Shown: piece after piece, positions 22,514-29,480 of the stretch
How positions within the stretch are numbered: position 1 is the stretch's first letter
Layout: every line of letters begins with the position of its first letter
From: UBA1189 sp045660385
GTDB taxonomy: Bacteria; Bacteroidota; Bacteroidia; Bacteroidales; Bacteroidaceae
DNA: 33,991 bases
Direction of reading: 5' to 3'
Assembly: GCA_045660385.1 (NCBI GenBank)
Contig: JAZRDT010000121.1
Location: 1-33,991, forward strand
Program-made: the position numbers and the translations under genes
The notes under the pieces: generated by a model
Seen by the model: only the letters and a program-made list of their open reading frames with translations
The model's database searches: none
Told to the model about the DNA's origin: nothing

Positions 22514-22569
22514 CACCCACGCATGGGGTGCTTTTCGAATAGTATATAATAAAGGTAAAAAGGATAGTT

Positions 22570-24408
22570 ATGAAACACCCACTTAGAAGTGCTACCAGCA
22601 CGGAGGGTCGCCGTATGTCAGGCGCCCGCGCACTTTGGATTGCCAACGGCATGAAACGCGAGATGATGGGTAAGCCCATTATTGCCATCGCCAACTCATT
22701 TACCCAGTTTGTGCCGGGTCATACACACTTGCATGAGATTGGCCAAATCGTAAAACGTGAGATTGAAGCACTGGGCTGTTATGCGGCCGAGTTTAACACC
22801 ATAGCCATTGATGACGGTATCGCTATGGGACACGATGGTATGCTCTATTCACTCCCCTCGCGCGATATCATTGCCGACAGCGTAGAGTATATGTGCAATG
22901 CCCATAAGGCCGATGCGCTAATCTGCATCAGCAACTGCGACAAGATTACTCCGGGCATGCTTATGGCATCGATGCGTCTGAATATCCCTACCGTATTCGT
23001 ATCGGGCGGACCCATGGAGGCAGGTGACCTGAATGGTCAGCACCTCGACCTTATCGACGCCATGATCAAATCGGCCGACGAGAGTGTGAGCGACGAAGAG
23101 GTGGCCGCTATTGAATGTTGTGCTTGTCCCGGATGTGGTAGCTGCTCGGGTATGTTTACTGCCAACTCGATGAATTGCCTCAATGAGGCTATTGGTCTGG
23201 CTCTCCCCGGAAACGGAACCATCGTGGCTACCCACAAGAACCGTATTGAACTCTTCAAACAGGCTGCCCGTCTGGTGGTGGAGAATGCGTATAAGTATTA
23301 CCGCGATGGTGATGAAAGTGTGCTACCCAAGAGCATCGCTACACGTGAGGCTTTCCTCAATGCCATGACCTTGGATATTGCCATGGGTGGCTCTACCAAT
23401 ACTGTGCTACATCTCCTGGCTGTAGCCAATGAGGCTGGCGTGGACTTCACCATGGATGATATAGATGCCCTCTCACGTCGTGTGCCCTGTATTTGCAAGG
23501 TGGCTCCTACGACACAGAAATTCCACATCGAGGATGTGAACCGTGCGGGTGGTATACTTGGCATCATGGGCGAACTGGCCAAGGGCAACCTGCTCCACAC
23601 TGCGCTGAAGCGTGTAGACGGACTCACCCTCGCCGAGGCTATTGCCAAATATGATATTATGGGCGGACAACAGACGGTGGATAATTGTCAATTGTCAATT
23701 GTCAATTGTCAATTAGACGCGCAGCGTATCTACCACAGCGCCCCCGCACGCAAGTTTAGCAATGTGATGGGCTCGCAGGAGACCTACTACAAGGAACTTG
23801 ACACCGACCGTAGCGAAGGTTGTATCCGTGACCTCGAACATGCCTACTCTAAGGACGGTGGACTTGCCGTACTCAAGGGTAACATCGCGCAGGACGGTTG
23901 CGTGGTGAAGACTGCGGGTGTGGATGAGAGTATCTGGAAGTTCTCAGGTCCTGCTAAGGTATACGACTCGCAGGAAGCTGCCGTAGAGGGTATCCTCGGT
24001 GGCGATATCGTAGCTGGCGATGTGGTAGTCATCACTCACGAAGGCCCCAAGGGCGGTCCTGGCATGCAAGAGATGCTTTATCCTACCTCATATATCAAAT
24101 CAAAGCACTTGGGTAAGGCTTGTGCTCTCATTACCGACGGTCGCTTCTCGGGCGGTACATCGGGCTTGAGCATCGGACATATCTCACCCGAGGCTGCAGC
24201 AGGTGGTAATGTGGGTAAGATTGTGACAGGTGACATCATTGATATTGATATCCCCAACCGCAGTATCAACGTGCGCCTCAGCGATGAGGAACTTGCTGCA
24301 CGTCCCATGACTCCCGTGACCCGCAAACGTGAGGTGTCTAAGGCTCTCAAGGCATATGCATCACTTGTGAGTTCGGCCGATAAGGGTGCTATCCGAATGA
24401 TAGACTGA
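22570..24408 (+). CDS. ilvD: Dihydroxy-acid dehydratase
   Basis: A 612-residue enzyme of valine, leucine and isoleucine synthesis that dehydrates 2,3-dihydroxy-acids to 2-keto acids. Family motifs: KHPLRSATSTEGRRMSGARA at the N-terminus, SNCDKITPGMLMA and CCACPGCGSCSGMFTANSMN with iron-sulfur ligands, and DGRFSGGTSGLSIGHISPEA near the C-terminus. Residues 366-382 (QQTVDNCQLSIVNCQL) come from an in-frame heptamer repeat at 23667-23715. Because it lies between conserved parts in a loop region the enzyme may still work. The gene has its own promoter block and a strong terminator, so it is a separate unit from ilvB-ilvN-ilvC. Confidence 0.97.
   Translation: MKHPLRSATSTEGRRMSGARALWIANGMKREMMGKPIIAIANSFTQFVPGHTHLHEIGQIVKREIEALGCYAAEFNTIAIDDGIAMGHDGMLYSLPSRDIIADSVEYMCNAHKADALICISNCDKITPGMLMASMRLNIPTVFVSGGPMEAGDLNGQHLDLIDAMIKSADESVSDEEVAAIECCACPGCGSCSGMFTANSMNCLNEAIGLALPGNGTIVATHKNRIELFKQAARLVVENAYKYYRDGDESVLPKSIATREAFLNAMTLDIAMGGSTNTVLHLLAVANEAGVDFTMDDIDALSRRVPCICKVAPTTQKFHIEDVNRAGGILGIMGELAKGNLLHTALKRVDGLTLAEAIAKYDIMGGQQTVDNCQLSIVNCQLDAQRIYHSAPARKFSNVMGSQETYYKELDTDRSEGCIRDLEHAYSKDGGLAVLKGNIAQDGCVVKTAGVDESIWKFSGPAKVYDSQEAAVEGILGGDIVAGDVVVITHEGPKGGPGMQEMLYPTSYIKSKHLGKACALITDGRFSGGTSGLSIGHISPEAAAGGNVGKIVTGDIIDIDIPNRSINVRLSDEELAARPMTPVTRKREVSKALKAYASLVSSADKGAIRMID
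23667..23715 (+). repeat. In-frame heptamer repeat array inside ilvD
   Basis: Seven units, ACAACAG, ACGGTGG, ATAATTG, TCAATTG three times, TCAATTA. The same unit types, in the same order and reading frame, occur in the ATP-grasp gene at 11453-11522. The product is QQTVDNCQLSIVNCQL. Confidence 0.88.
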
Positions 24409-24472
24409 TGAAATAAAACACGGCAAAGAGAAATAAAACACTGGTTCCCAGTGATGGAAACGCTCATATTAT

Positions 24473-24516
24473 ACTCCGCAAGGATTGCTCGCAGCCAATC
24501 CTTGCGGAGTTTTTTT
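24473..24516 (+). terminator. Intrinsic terminator of ilvD
   Basis: A perfect 15-bp stem, ACTCCGCAAGGATTG at 24473-24487 with its complement at 24496-24510, an 8-base loop and a T-run to 24516. It lies 64 bases after the ilvD stop and separates ilvD from the ilvB transcription unit. Confidence 0.95.
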
Positions 24517-24571
24517 CTACTTTTCGGTAGGGGTGGGGTGGGGATGAAGAACAAAAACACACAAATCGGCG

Positions 24572-24626
24572 AAAAAAGATGACGATTTATTAGCGCGAAC
24601 GGGATTTTCTATTTACATTTGCAGCC
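24572..24626 (+). promoter_or_regulatory. ilvB promoter, copy 2 of the shared ilv block
   Basis: Second copy of the 55-base block (see 22459-22513), with -7 box TACATTTG at 24614-24621. Transcription would begin near 24628, giving a leader of about 140 bases that contains the attenuator. Confidence 0.75.
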
Positions 24627-24641
24627 TAAACAGTGAGAAAA

Positions 24642-24710
24642 ATGAAAAACGATATGATTCTTCACGTGGTCATTATTGACATTCTATCCGCTACTGCAGG
24701 ACGGAAGTGA
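24642..24710 (+). CDS. ilv leader peptide
   Basis: A 22-residue open frame, MKNDMILHVVIIDILSATAG then RK. Eight of residues 6-15 are Ile, Leu or Val, including the run Val-Val-Ile-Ile at 24666-24677. It starts about 14 bases after the predicted transcription start and ends in TGA at 24708-24710 inside the second arm of the attenuator stem. The composition and position match leader peptides that control branched-chain amino-acid operons in enteric bacteria; there is no sequence relationship to require. Too short to be found by length-based gene prediction. Confidence 0.8.
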   Translation: MKNDMILHVVIIDILSATAGRK

Positions 24711-24772
24711 GAATCATAGGTGTTAGTTTAATATATAAGGTAGCCTTTCTCACTTGCGGAGGAAGGTTTTTT
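24654..24772 (+). promoter_or_regulatory. Transcription attenuator of the ilvB operon
   Basis: Four arms can be traced. Arm 1, 24654-24665 (ATGATTCTTCAC), pairs with arm 2, 24707-24717 (GTGAGAATCAT), over 11 bp with one bulged T. Arm 2 shifted to 24705-24713 (AAGTGAGAA) pairs perfectly with arm 3 at 24747-24755 (TTCTCACTT), the antiterminator. Arm 3 at 24744-24751 (CCTTTCTC) pairs with arm 4 at 24759-24766 (GAGGAAGG, one G-U), followed by six T: the terminator. A ribosome stalled on Val-Val-Ile-Ile would cover arm 1 and free arm 2, favouring antitermination; fast translation to the stop at 24710 would cover arm 2 and allow termination. Confidence 0.8.
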
Positions 24773-26477
24773 GGTTAAGAAGATGATAACAGGATCAGAA
24801 GCTCTCATGCAAGCGCTCATACACGAAGGGGTGGATACCGTGTTCGGTTACCCCGGTGGCAGTATCATGCCCGTGTTTGATGCCATGTTTGACCATCAGA
24901 ATGATTTCAAGCAAGTGCTCGTTCGCCACGAACAGGGTGCAGCCCATGCTGCGCAGGGCTATGCACGCTCGTCGGGTAAGGTGGGTGTATGTATTGTAAC
25001 CAGTGGACCTGGTGCCACCAATACCATCACCGGTGTGGCTGATGCGATGCTTGACAGTACTCCCATCGTGGTTATAGCCGGACAGGTGGCTGCTGGTTTC
25101 CTTGGTACCGATGCGTTTCAGGAGGTTGACCTCGTAGGTGTGACGCAGCCGATTACAAAATGGAGCTATCAGGTGCGTCGTCCTGAAGATATCGCTTGGG
25201 CTGTAGCACGTGCCTTCCATATTGCGGGCTCGGGTCGCCCCGGTCCTGTAGTGCTTGACTTTGCCAAGAATGCGCAGGTGGGCATGGTCGATTTCGTGCC
25301 TGCGACCATCGGTGTGGAGCGCGGTTATATCGCAGTGCCTGAGACTGATCCTAAGAGTATTGCTGAGGCAGCAGCGCTCATCAATGCGGCTGAGCGTCCC
25401 TTGCTCCTCTCCGGACAGGGCGTAGAGTTGGGTAATGCAACCGAGGAGCTGCGCGCATTTGTGGAGAAGGCTGATATTCCCGTCGGATGTACCTTGCTTG
25501 GACTCTCGACCTTGCCCCATGGGCATCGCTTGCGTAAGGGTATGTTGGGTATGCACGGTAACCTCGGTCCTAACACGAAGACCAATGAGTGTGACTTGCT
25601 CATTGCTGTAGGTATGCGTTTCGATGACCGTGTAACGGGACGTCTTGATGCTTATGCAAAGCAGGCTAAAGTGATTCATCTTGATATAGACCCTGCAGAA
25701 ATAAATAAGAATGTACACGCCGACGTGGCCGTATTGGGCGATTGCAAGCATACCTTGGCTTTGCTTACAGAGGCTGTTACAGAGGCTGAACATACAGAAT
25801 GGATTGACAGCTTTACTCCCTACGAGGAGAAGGAGTGGAACGAGGTCATCAGCCAGGCCATACATCCTCAGGAGGGTCCGTTGCGCATGGGCGAGGTGGC
25901 CCGTGCTGTGAGTGAGGCATCGGGCAACAAGGCCATCCTCGTTACTGACGTGGGTCAGAACCAGATGATGTCAGCCCGCTACTTCCAATACACACAGAAG
26001 CGCAGCATCGTCACCTCGGGTGGTCTTGGCACGATGGGATTTGGTATTCCTGCTGCTATTGGCGCTACCTTTGGCGCGCCTGACCGTACCGTATGTCTCT
26101 TCATGGGTGATGGTGGCATACAGATGAGTATTCAGGAGTTCGGTACCATCATGGAGACCGGCGCACCGGTGAAGATGATTTTGCTTAACAATAACTATCT
26201 CGGCAACGTACGTCAGTGGCAGGAGCTCTTCTTCGGTAAGCGCTATTCATTCACTCCGATGGCCAACCCCGATTACATGAAAATTGCTGAAGCCTATCGT
26301 ATTCCCGCGCAAACCGTCACTGAGCGTGCCGACCTGGCCGATGCCATCAACACGATGCTCACTACCGATGGACCCTATTTGCTTGAGGTTGCTATCATGC
26401 AGGGCGAGAACGTGATGCCCATGACACCTCCGGGTGGAGCGGTGAACGTGATGATGATGAGCGCAAGCGACTGTTAA
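24771..26477 (+). CDS. ilvB: Acetolactate synthase, large (catalytic) subunit
   Basis: A 568-residue thiamine-diphosphate enzyme catalysing the first common step of valine, leucine and isoleucine synthesis. Motifs: MITGSEALMQALIHEGVDTV and FGYPGGSIMPVFDA at the N-terminus, the Glu of VRHEQGAAHAAQGYARSSGK, and the diphosphate-binding GDGGIQMSIQEF with NNNYLGNVRQWQELFF near the C-terminus. Two starts are possible: TTG at 24771, 8 bases after GGAGG, or ATG at 24783 with AAGAAG before it. The former is listed because of spacing, but it follows the terminator T-run directly. The GGAGG is part of the terminator's 3' arm. Co-transcribed with ilvN and ilvC. Confidence 0.95.
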   Translation: MVKKMITGSEALMQALIHEGVDTVFGYPGGSIMPVFDAMFDHQNDFKQVLVRHEQGAAHAAQGYARSSGKVGVCIVTSGPGATNTITGVADAMLDSTPIVVIAGQVAAGFLGTDAFQEVDLVGVTQPITKWSYQVRRPEDIAWAVARAFHIAGSGRPGPVVLDFAKNAQVGMVDFVPATIGVERGYIAVPETDPKSIAEAAALINAAERPLLLSGQGVELGNATEELRAFVEKADIPVGCTLLGLSTLPHGHRLRKGMLGMHGNLGPNTKTNECDLLIAVGMRFDDRVTGRLDAYAKQAKVIHLDIDPAEINKNVHADVAVLGDCKHTLALLTEAVTEAEHTEWIDSFTPYEEKEWNEVISQAIHPQEGPLRMGEVARAVSEASGNKAILVTDVGQNQMMSARYFQYTQKRSIVTSGGLGTMGFGIPAAIGATFGAPDRTVCLFMGDGGIQMSIQEFGTIMETGAPVKMILLNNNYLGNVRQWQELFFGKRYSFTPMANPDYMKIAEAYRIPAQTVTERADLADAINTMLTTDGPYLLEVAIMQGENVMPMTPPGGAVNVMMMSASDC

Positions 26478-26535
26478 TTTACCATTTAGGAATCTACTAT
26501 TCAAATAGTAATCCGAATCGTCAAATTGTAAATAA

Positions 26536-27075
26536 ATGACAATGGAAAAGAAACTATATACATTGATTGTTCATTCGGAGAACATCGCAGGTTTGCTCAA
26601 TCAGATTACTGCCGTGTTTACCCGTCGACAGATCAATATCGAGAGTATCAATGCCTCGGCATCGTCAATCAAGGGCGTGCACCGATATACCATCACCGCA
26701 TGGAGTGATGAGGATACCATCATCAAGGTGACCAAGCAGATTGAAAAGAAGGTGGATGTGTTGCAGGCTCACTATTACGTGGATGATGAGATATTTATGC
26801 AGGAAGTAGCACTCTTCAAGGTGTCTACACCCGTTTTGCTCGAGAATCCGCTTATCTCAAAGACCATCCGTCGCTACGGTGCTCGCATCATGGAGGCCAA
26901 TGCTGTATATGCCGTGGTAGAGAAGTCGGGCGTGACAGATGAGATACACGCATTGCATGGTGAACTTGATGCTTTTGGCTGTGTGTTGCAATATGTAAGT
27001 TCGGGGCGTATCGCCGTGACACGCGACACAGCTGAGCATGTAAATGAATATTTAGAGAAAATAAATAAGGGTTAA
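26536..27075 (+). CDS. ilvN: Acetolactate synthase, small (regulatory) subunit
   Basis: A 179-residue ACT-domain protein that activates the catalytic subunit and carries the valine feedback site in relatives. The N-terminal ACT domain reads TLIVHSENIAGLLNQITAVF then TRRQINIESINASAS; the second half (VALFKVSTPVLLENP onward) corresponds to the C-terminal domain. A second ATG at 26542 (MEKKLYTL) is equally likely as the start. It lies 58 bases after ilvB and 137 bases before ilvC. Gene name ilvH is used for the same family in some genomes. Confidence 0.95.
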   Translation: MTMEKKLYTLIVHSENIAGLLNQITAVFTRRQINIESINASASSIKGVHRYTITAWSDEDTIIKVTKQIEKKVDVLQAHYYVDDEIFMQEVALFKVSTPVLLENPLISKTIRRYGARIMEANAVYAVVEKSGVTDEIHALHGELDAFGCVLQYVSSGRIAVTRDTAEHVNEYLEKINKG

Positions 27076-27205
27076 AGGTAAAAGGATACTGCACCGTAAA
27101 CTCTAAAAAGGTTATGGGTCAATGATCCACCCTAACCCCTGATTCTAAATTTCTAAGGTAATAACGATTAAACTAAATAAATCATAAATCACAAATCATA
27201 AATCA
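27064..27205. repeat. Heptamer arrays between ilvN and ilvC
   Basis: Three short arrays share a 7-base period: ATAAGGG, TTAAAGG, TAAAAGG at about 27064-27085; CCTAACC, CCTGATT, CTAAATT, TCTAAGG at about 27131-27158; and TAAATCA, TAAATCA, CAAATCA, TAAATCA at 27178-27205, just before ilvC. They fill most of the gap. Confidence 0.7.
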
Positions 27206-27212
27206 AAAGATT

Positions 27213-28256
27213 ATGGCAAAAATGAATTTTGGCGGTGTAGAAGAAACCGTTGTAACAAGAGATGAGTTCCCCTTGGAGAAAGCTCGCGAGGTGTTGAAGA
27301 ATGAAACAATTGCCGTTATCGGCTATGGTGTACAGGGCCCCGGCCAGTCACTTAACCTCCGCGACAATGGATTCAATGTAATCGTTGGCCAGCGTGCTGG
27401 TAAGACATATGATAAGGCTGTTGCCGATGGTTGGGTGCCCGGCGAGACTCTCTTCAGCATTGAGGAGGCTTGTGAGCGCGCTACCATCATCCAGGTATTG
27501 CTCTCTGACGCAGCTCAGATTGCTTGCTGGCCCACTATCCAGTAGTACCTCACACCCGGTAAGGCTCTCTACTTCTCACACGGCTTTGCCGTTACATACA
27601 AGGAGCGCACAGGTATCATCCCCCCTGCAGATGTAGACGTTATCCTCATCGCACCTAAGGGCTCTGGTACATCACTCCGTACTATGTTCCTCGAGGGTCG
27701 TGGCTTGAACTCTTCATATGCAATCTTCCAGGATGCTACTGGCCGTGCATTCGAGCGTTGTATCGCTCTCGGTATCGGCGTAGGTTCAGGTTACTTGTTT
27801 GAGACCACCTTCAAGCGCGAGGTTTACTCTGACCTCACAGGTGAGCGTGGTTCACTCATGGGTGCTATTCAGGGCTTGTTGCTCGCTCAGTACGAGGTGC
27901 TCCGCGAGAATGGCCACACACCTTCAGAGGCTTTCAACGAGACCGTTGAGGAGCTCACACAATCGCTTATGCCTCTCTTCGCCAAGAATGGTATGGACTG
28001 GATGTATGCCAACTGCTCTACCACAGCTCAGCGTGGTGCGCTCGACTGGATGGGTCCGTTCCACGATGCTATCAAGCCCGTTATGGAGCAGCTTTATGAA
28101 AGCGTGAAGACTGGTAACGAAGCTCAGATCTCTATCGACAGCAACTCGAAGCCCGACTACCGCGAGAAGCTCGAGGAGGAACTCCGTGCCCTCCGCGAGA
28201 GCGAGATGTGGCAGACTGGTGCTGTTGTTCGTAAGCTTCGTCCCGAGAATAACTAA
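27213..28256 (+). pseudogene. ilvC: Ketol-acid reductoisomerase with in-frame amber codon
   Basis: A 348-codon reading frame interrupted by TAG at 27543-27545 (codon 111). Before it the N-terminal Rossmann part is normal (ETIAVIGYGVQGPGQSLNLR; LLSDAAQIACWPTIQ). After it the same frame continues YLTPGKALYFSHGFAVTYKE and keeps the remaining motifs, PPADVDVILIAPKGSGTSLR, GRGLNSSYAI, FNETVEELTQSLMPLF, DWMYANCSTTAQRGALDW and the end VVRKLRPENN. No other disruption exists and total length equals that of intact Bacteroidetes enzymes. TAG is used as an ordinary stop by other genes here. So either a very recent nonsense mutation (one base from AAG or CAG), a sequencing error, or amber suppression. Confidence 0.92.
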
Positions 28257-28301
28257 GCTGCACGGCAGACATAATAGAACTGCTATATAAAAAAAGAAAA
28301 G

Positions 28302-28335
28302 CTCGCGTGGATATCGTTCCGACGCGAGTTTTTTT
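28302..28335 (+). terminator. Intrinsic terminator of the ilvB-ilvN-ilvC operon
   Basis: Stem CTCGCGT at 28302-28308 with ACGCGAG at 28322-28328, extended inside by GGA/TCC with one bulge, followed by seven T to 28335. It is 45 bases after the ilvC stop. Confidence 0.9.
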
Positions 28336-28414
28336 ATGTAGCCACTTATTATTTATTAATAAAGTTTTTGTATCTTCGCATCGTAAACCATTATTAACAA
28401 AACAATACGTACCT

Positions 28415-29449
28415 ATGAAGAAACTCTCTGTACTATTTGCTGCAGCACTGACGGTGTTCTGCGCTTGTGGAAACAAAAAAGAAAAGAATGTGGAGACTGA
28501 AGTTCCTCGTGTGGAAATTCAAAAATCTCGCGGCTTCCGCACCGATATCCCGCTCGATTCAATACGTTTGAGCGATCCTTGTATTCTTGCAGACAAGGCT
28601 ACCAATATGTATTATATGACAGGTACAGGTGGCCGTCTATGGAAAAGTAGTGACCTTGCTCGTTGGGAAGGCCCATACAATGTGGCAATGACTGACAGTA
28701 ATTCATGGATGGGAAAACGTCCGCAGATATGGGCTGCCGAGTTGCACCAGTATAATGGAAAGTACTATTATTTTGCTACCTTTACAAACAATGCAATCAA
28801 GATTGATACCGTAGCGGGCAATGTAATCCCACGCCGTGCGAGTCACGTGCTCGTGAGCGATACTCCCGAGGGCCCCTATTTCCCCATGGCCGATGCCACT
28901 TATCTGCCGGAATCAATGCCAACACTTGATGGAACCTTCTGGATCGACACCGATGGCAAGCCTTATATGGTATATTGCGGTGAATGGTTGCAGAACCAGA
29001 ATGGCACGATGGAAAAGATTGCATTGAAAGATGACCTCAGCGGTTCGATCGGTGAAGGTAAGGTGTTGTTCCGTGCGAGCGACTCACCTTGGAGCCGTGA
29101 AAAGATTGATGGCAAGATTGTGCCCAATCGTGTGACTGATGGTCCTTGGCTTTTCCGTACAGGTACTGGTCGCCTCGGTATGATATGGACCAGCTGGATA
29201 TACGATGTATATACCCAAGGTGTGGCATATTCAGAAAGCGGTACGCTCGATGGTCCTTGGGTGCAGGAGCCGGAGCCTATCACACCTCCCAACTTTGGTC
29301 ATGGTATGCTCTTCCAAGACCTCAACGGTCAGTGGTTGATGTCGGTGCATAGCCACCGCGATGTAGGCCATTATGTTCGCATACCTAACTTGTTTAAGAT
29401 TGACCTCTCGGGCGACAAACTCGTAGTAGGTGAACGATACATTCCGTAA
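28415..29449 (+). CDS. GH43-family glycoside hydrolase, lipoprotein
   Basis: A 344-residue five-bladed-propeller enzyme of family GH43 (arabinofuranosidase, arabinanase or xylosidase). It begins MKKLSVLFAAALTVFCACGN, a lipoprotein-type signal; the ATG at 28415 is chosen because upstream codons run through the ilvC terminator. Acidic residues: Asp54 in RLSDPCI as general base, Asp172 in TLDGTFW as the pKa modulator, and Asp242 in RVTDGPWLF where most GH43 enzymes have Glu as general acid. KRPQIWAAELHQYNGKYYYF and PPNFGHGMLF are other propeller motifs. The GH51 gene follows after about 30 bases in the same direction, which points to arabinose-containing glycans. Exact substrate cannot be told. 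Confidence 0.85.
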   Translation: MKKLSVLFAAALTVFCACGNKKEKNVETEVPRVEIQKSRGFRTDIPLDSIRLSDPCILADKATNMYYMTGTGGRLWKSSDLARWEGPYNVAMTDSNSWMGKRPQIWAAELHQYNGKYYYFATFTNNAIKIDTVAGNVIPRRASHVLVSDTPEGPYFPMADATYLPESMPTLDGTFWIDTDGKPYMVYCGEWLQNQNGTMEKIALKDDLSGSIGEGKVLFRASDSPWSREKIDGKIVPNRVTDGPWLFRTGTGRLGMIWTSWIYDVYTQGVAYSESGTLDGPWVQEPEPITPPNFGHGMLFQDLNGQWLMSVHSHRDVGHYVRIPNLFKIDLSGDKLVVGERYIP

Positions 29450-29480
29450 AGAAGTAATAATACATACAAAAAATAGCGTC

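Noticed and set aside
22514..22569. Possible attenuator or leader peptide before ilvD
   Set aside because: The only short frame (MGCFSNSI) has no enrichment for branched-chain codons, and the 5-bp hairpin has no T-run.
24795..25865. A 356-codon open frame on the minus strand
   Set aside because: Antisense to ilvB, which has all catalytic motifs; no family features in the antisense peptide.
27543..27545. Recoded TAG (pyrrolysine or TAG-as-glutamine code)
   Set aside because: Several intact genes in the window end in TAG, and no other gene has an internal TAG, so global reassignment is not supported.
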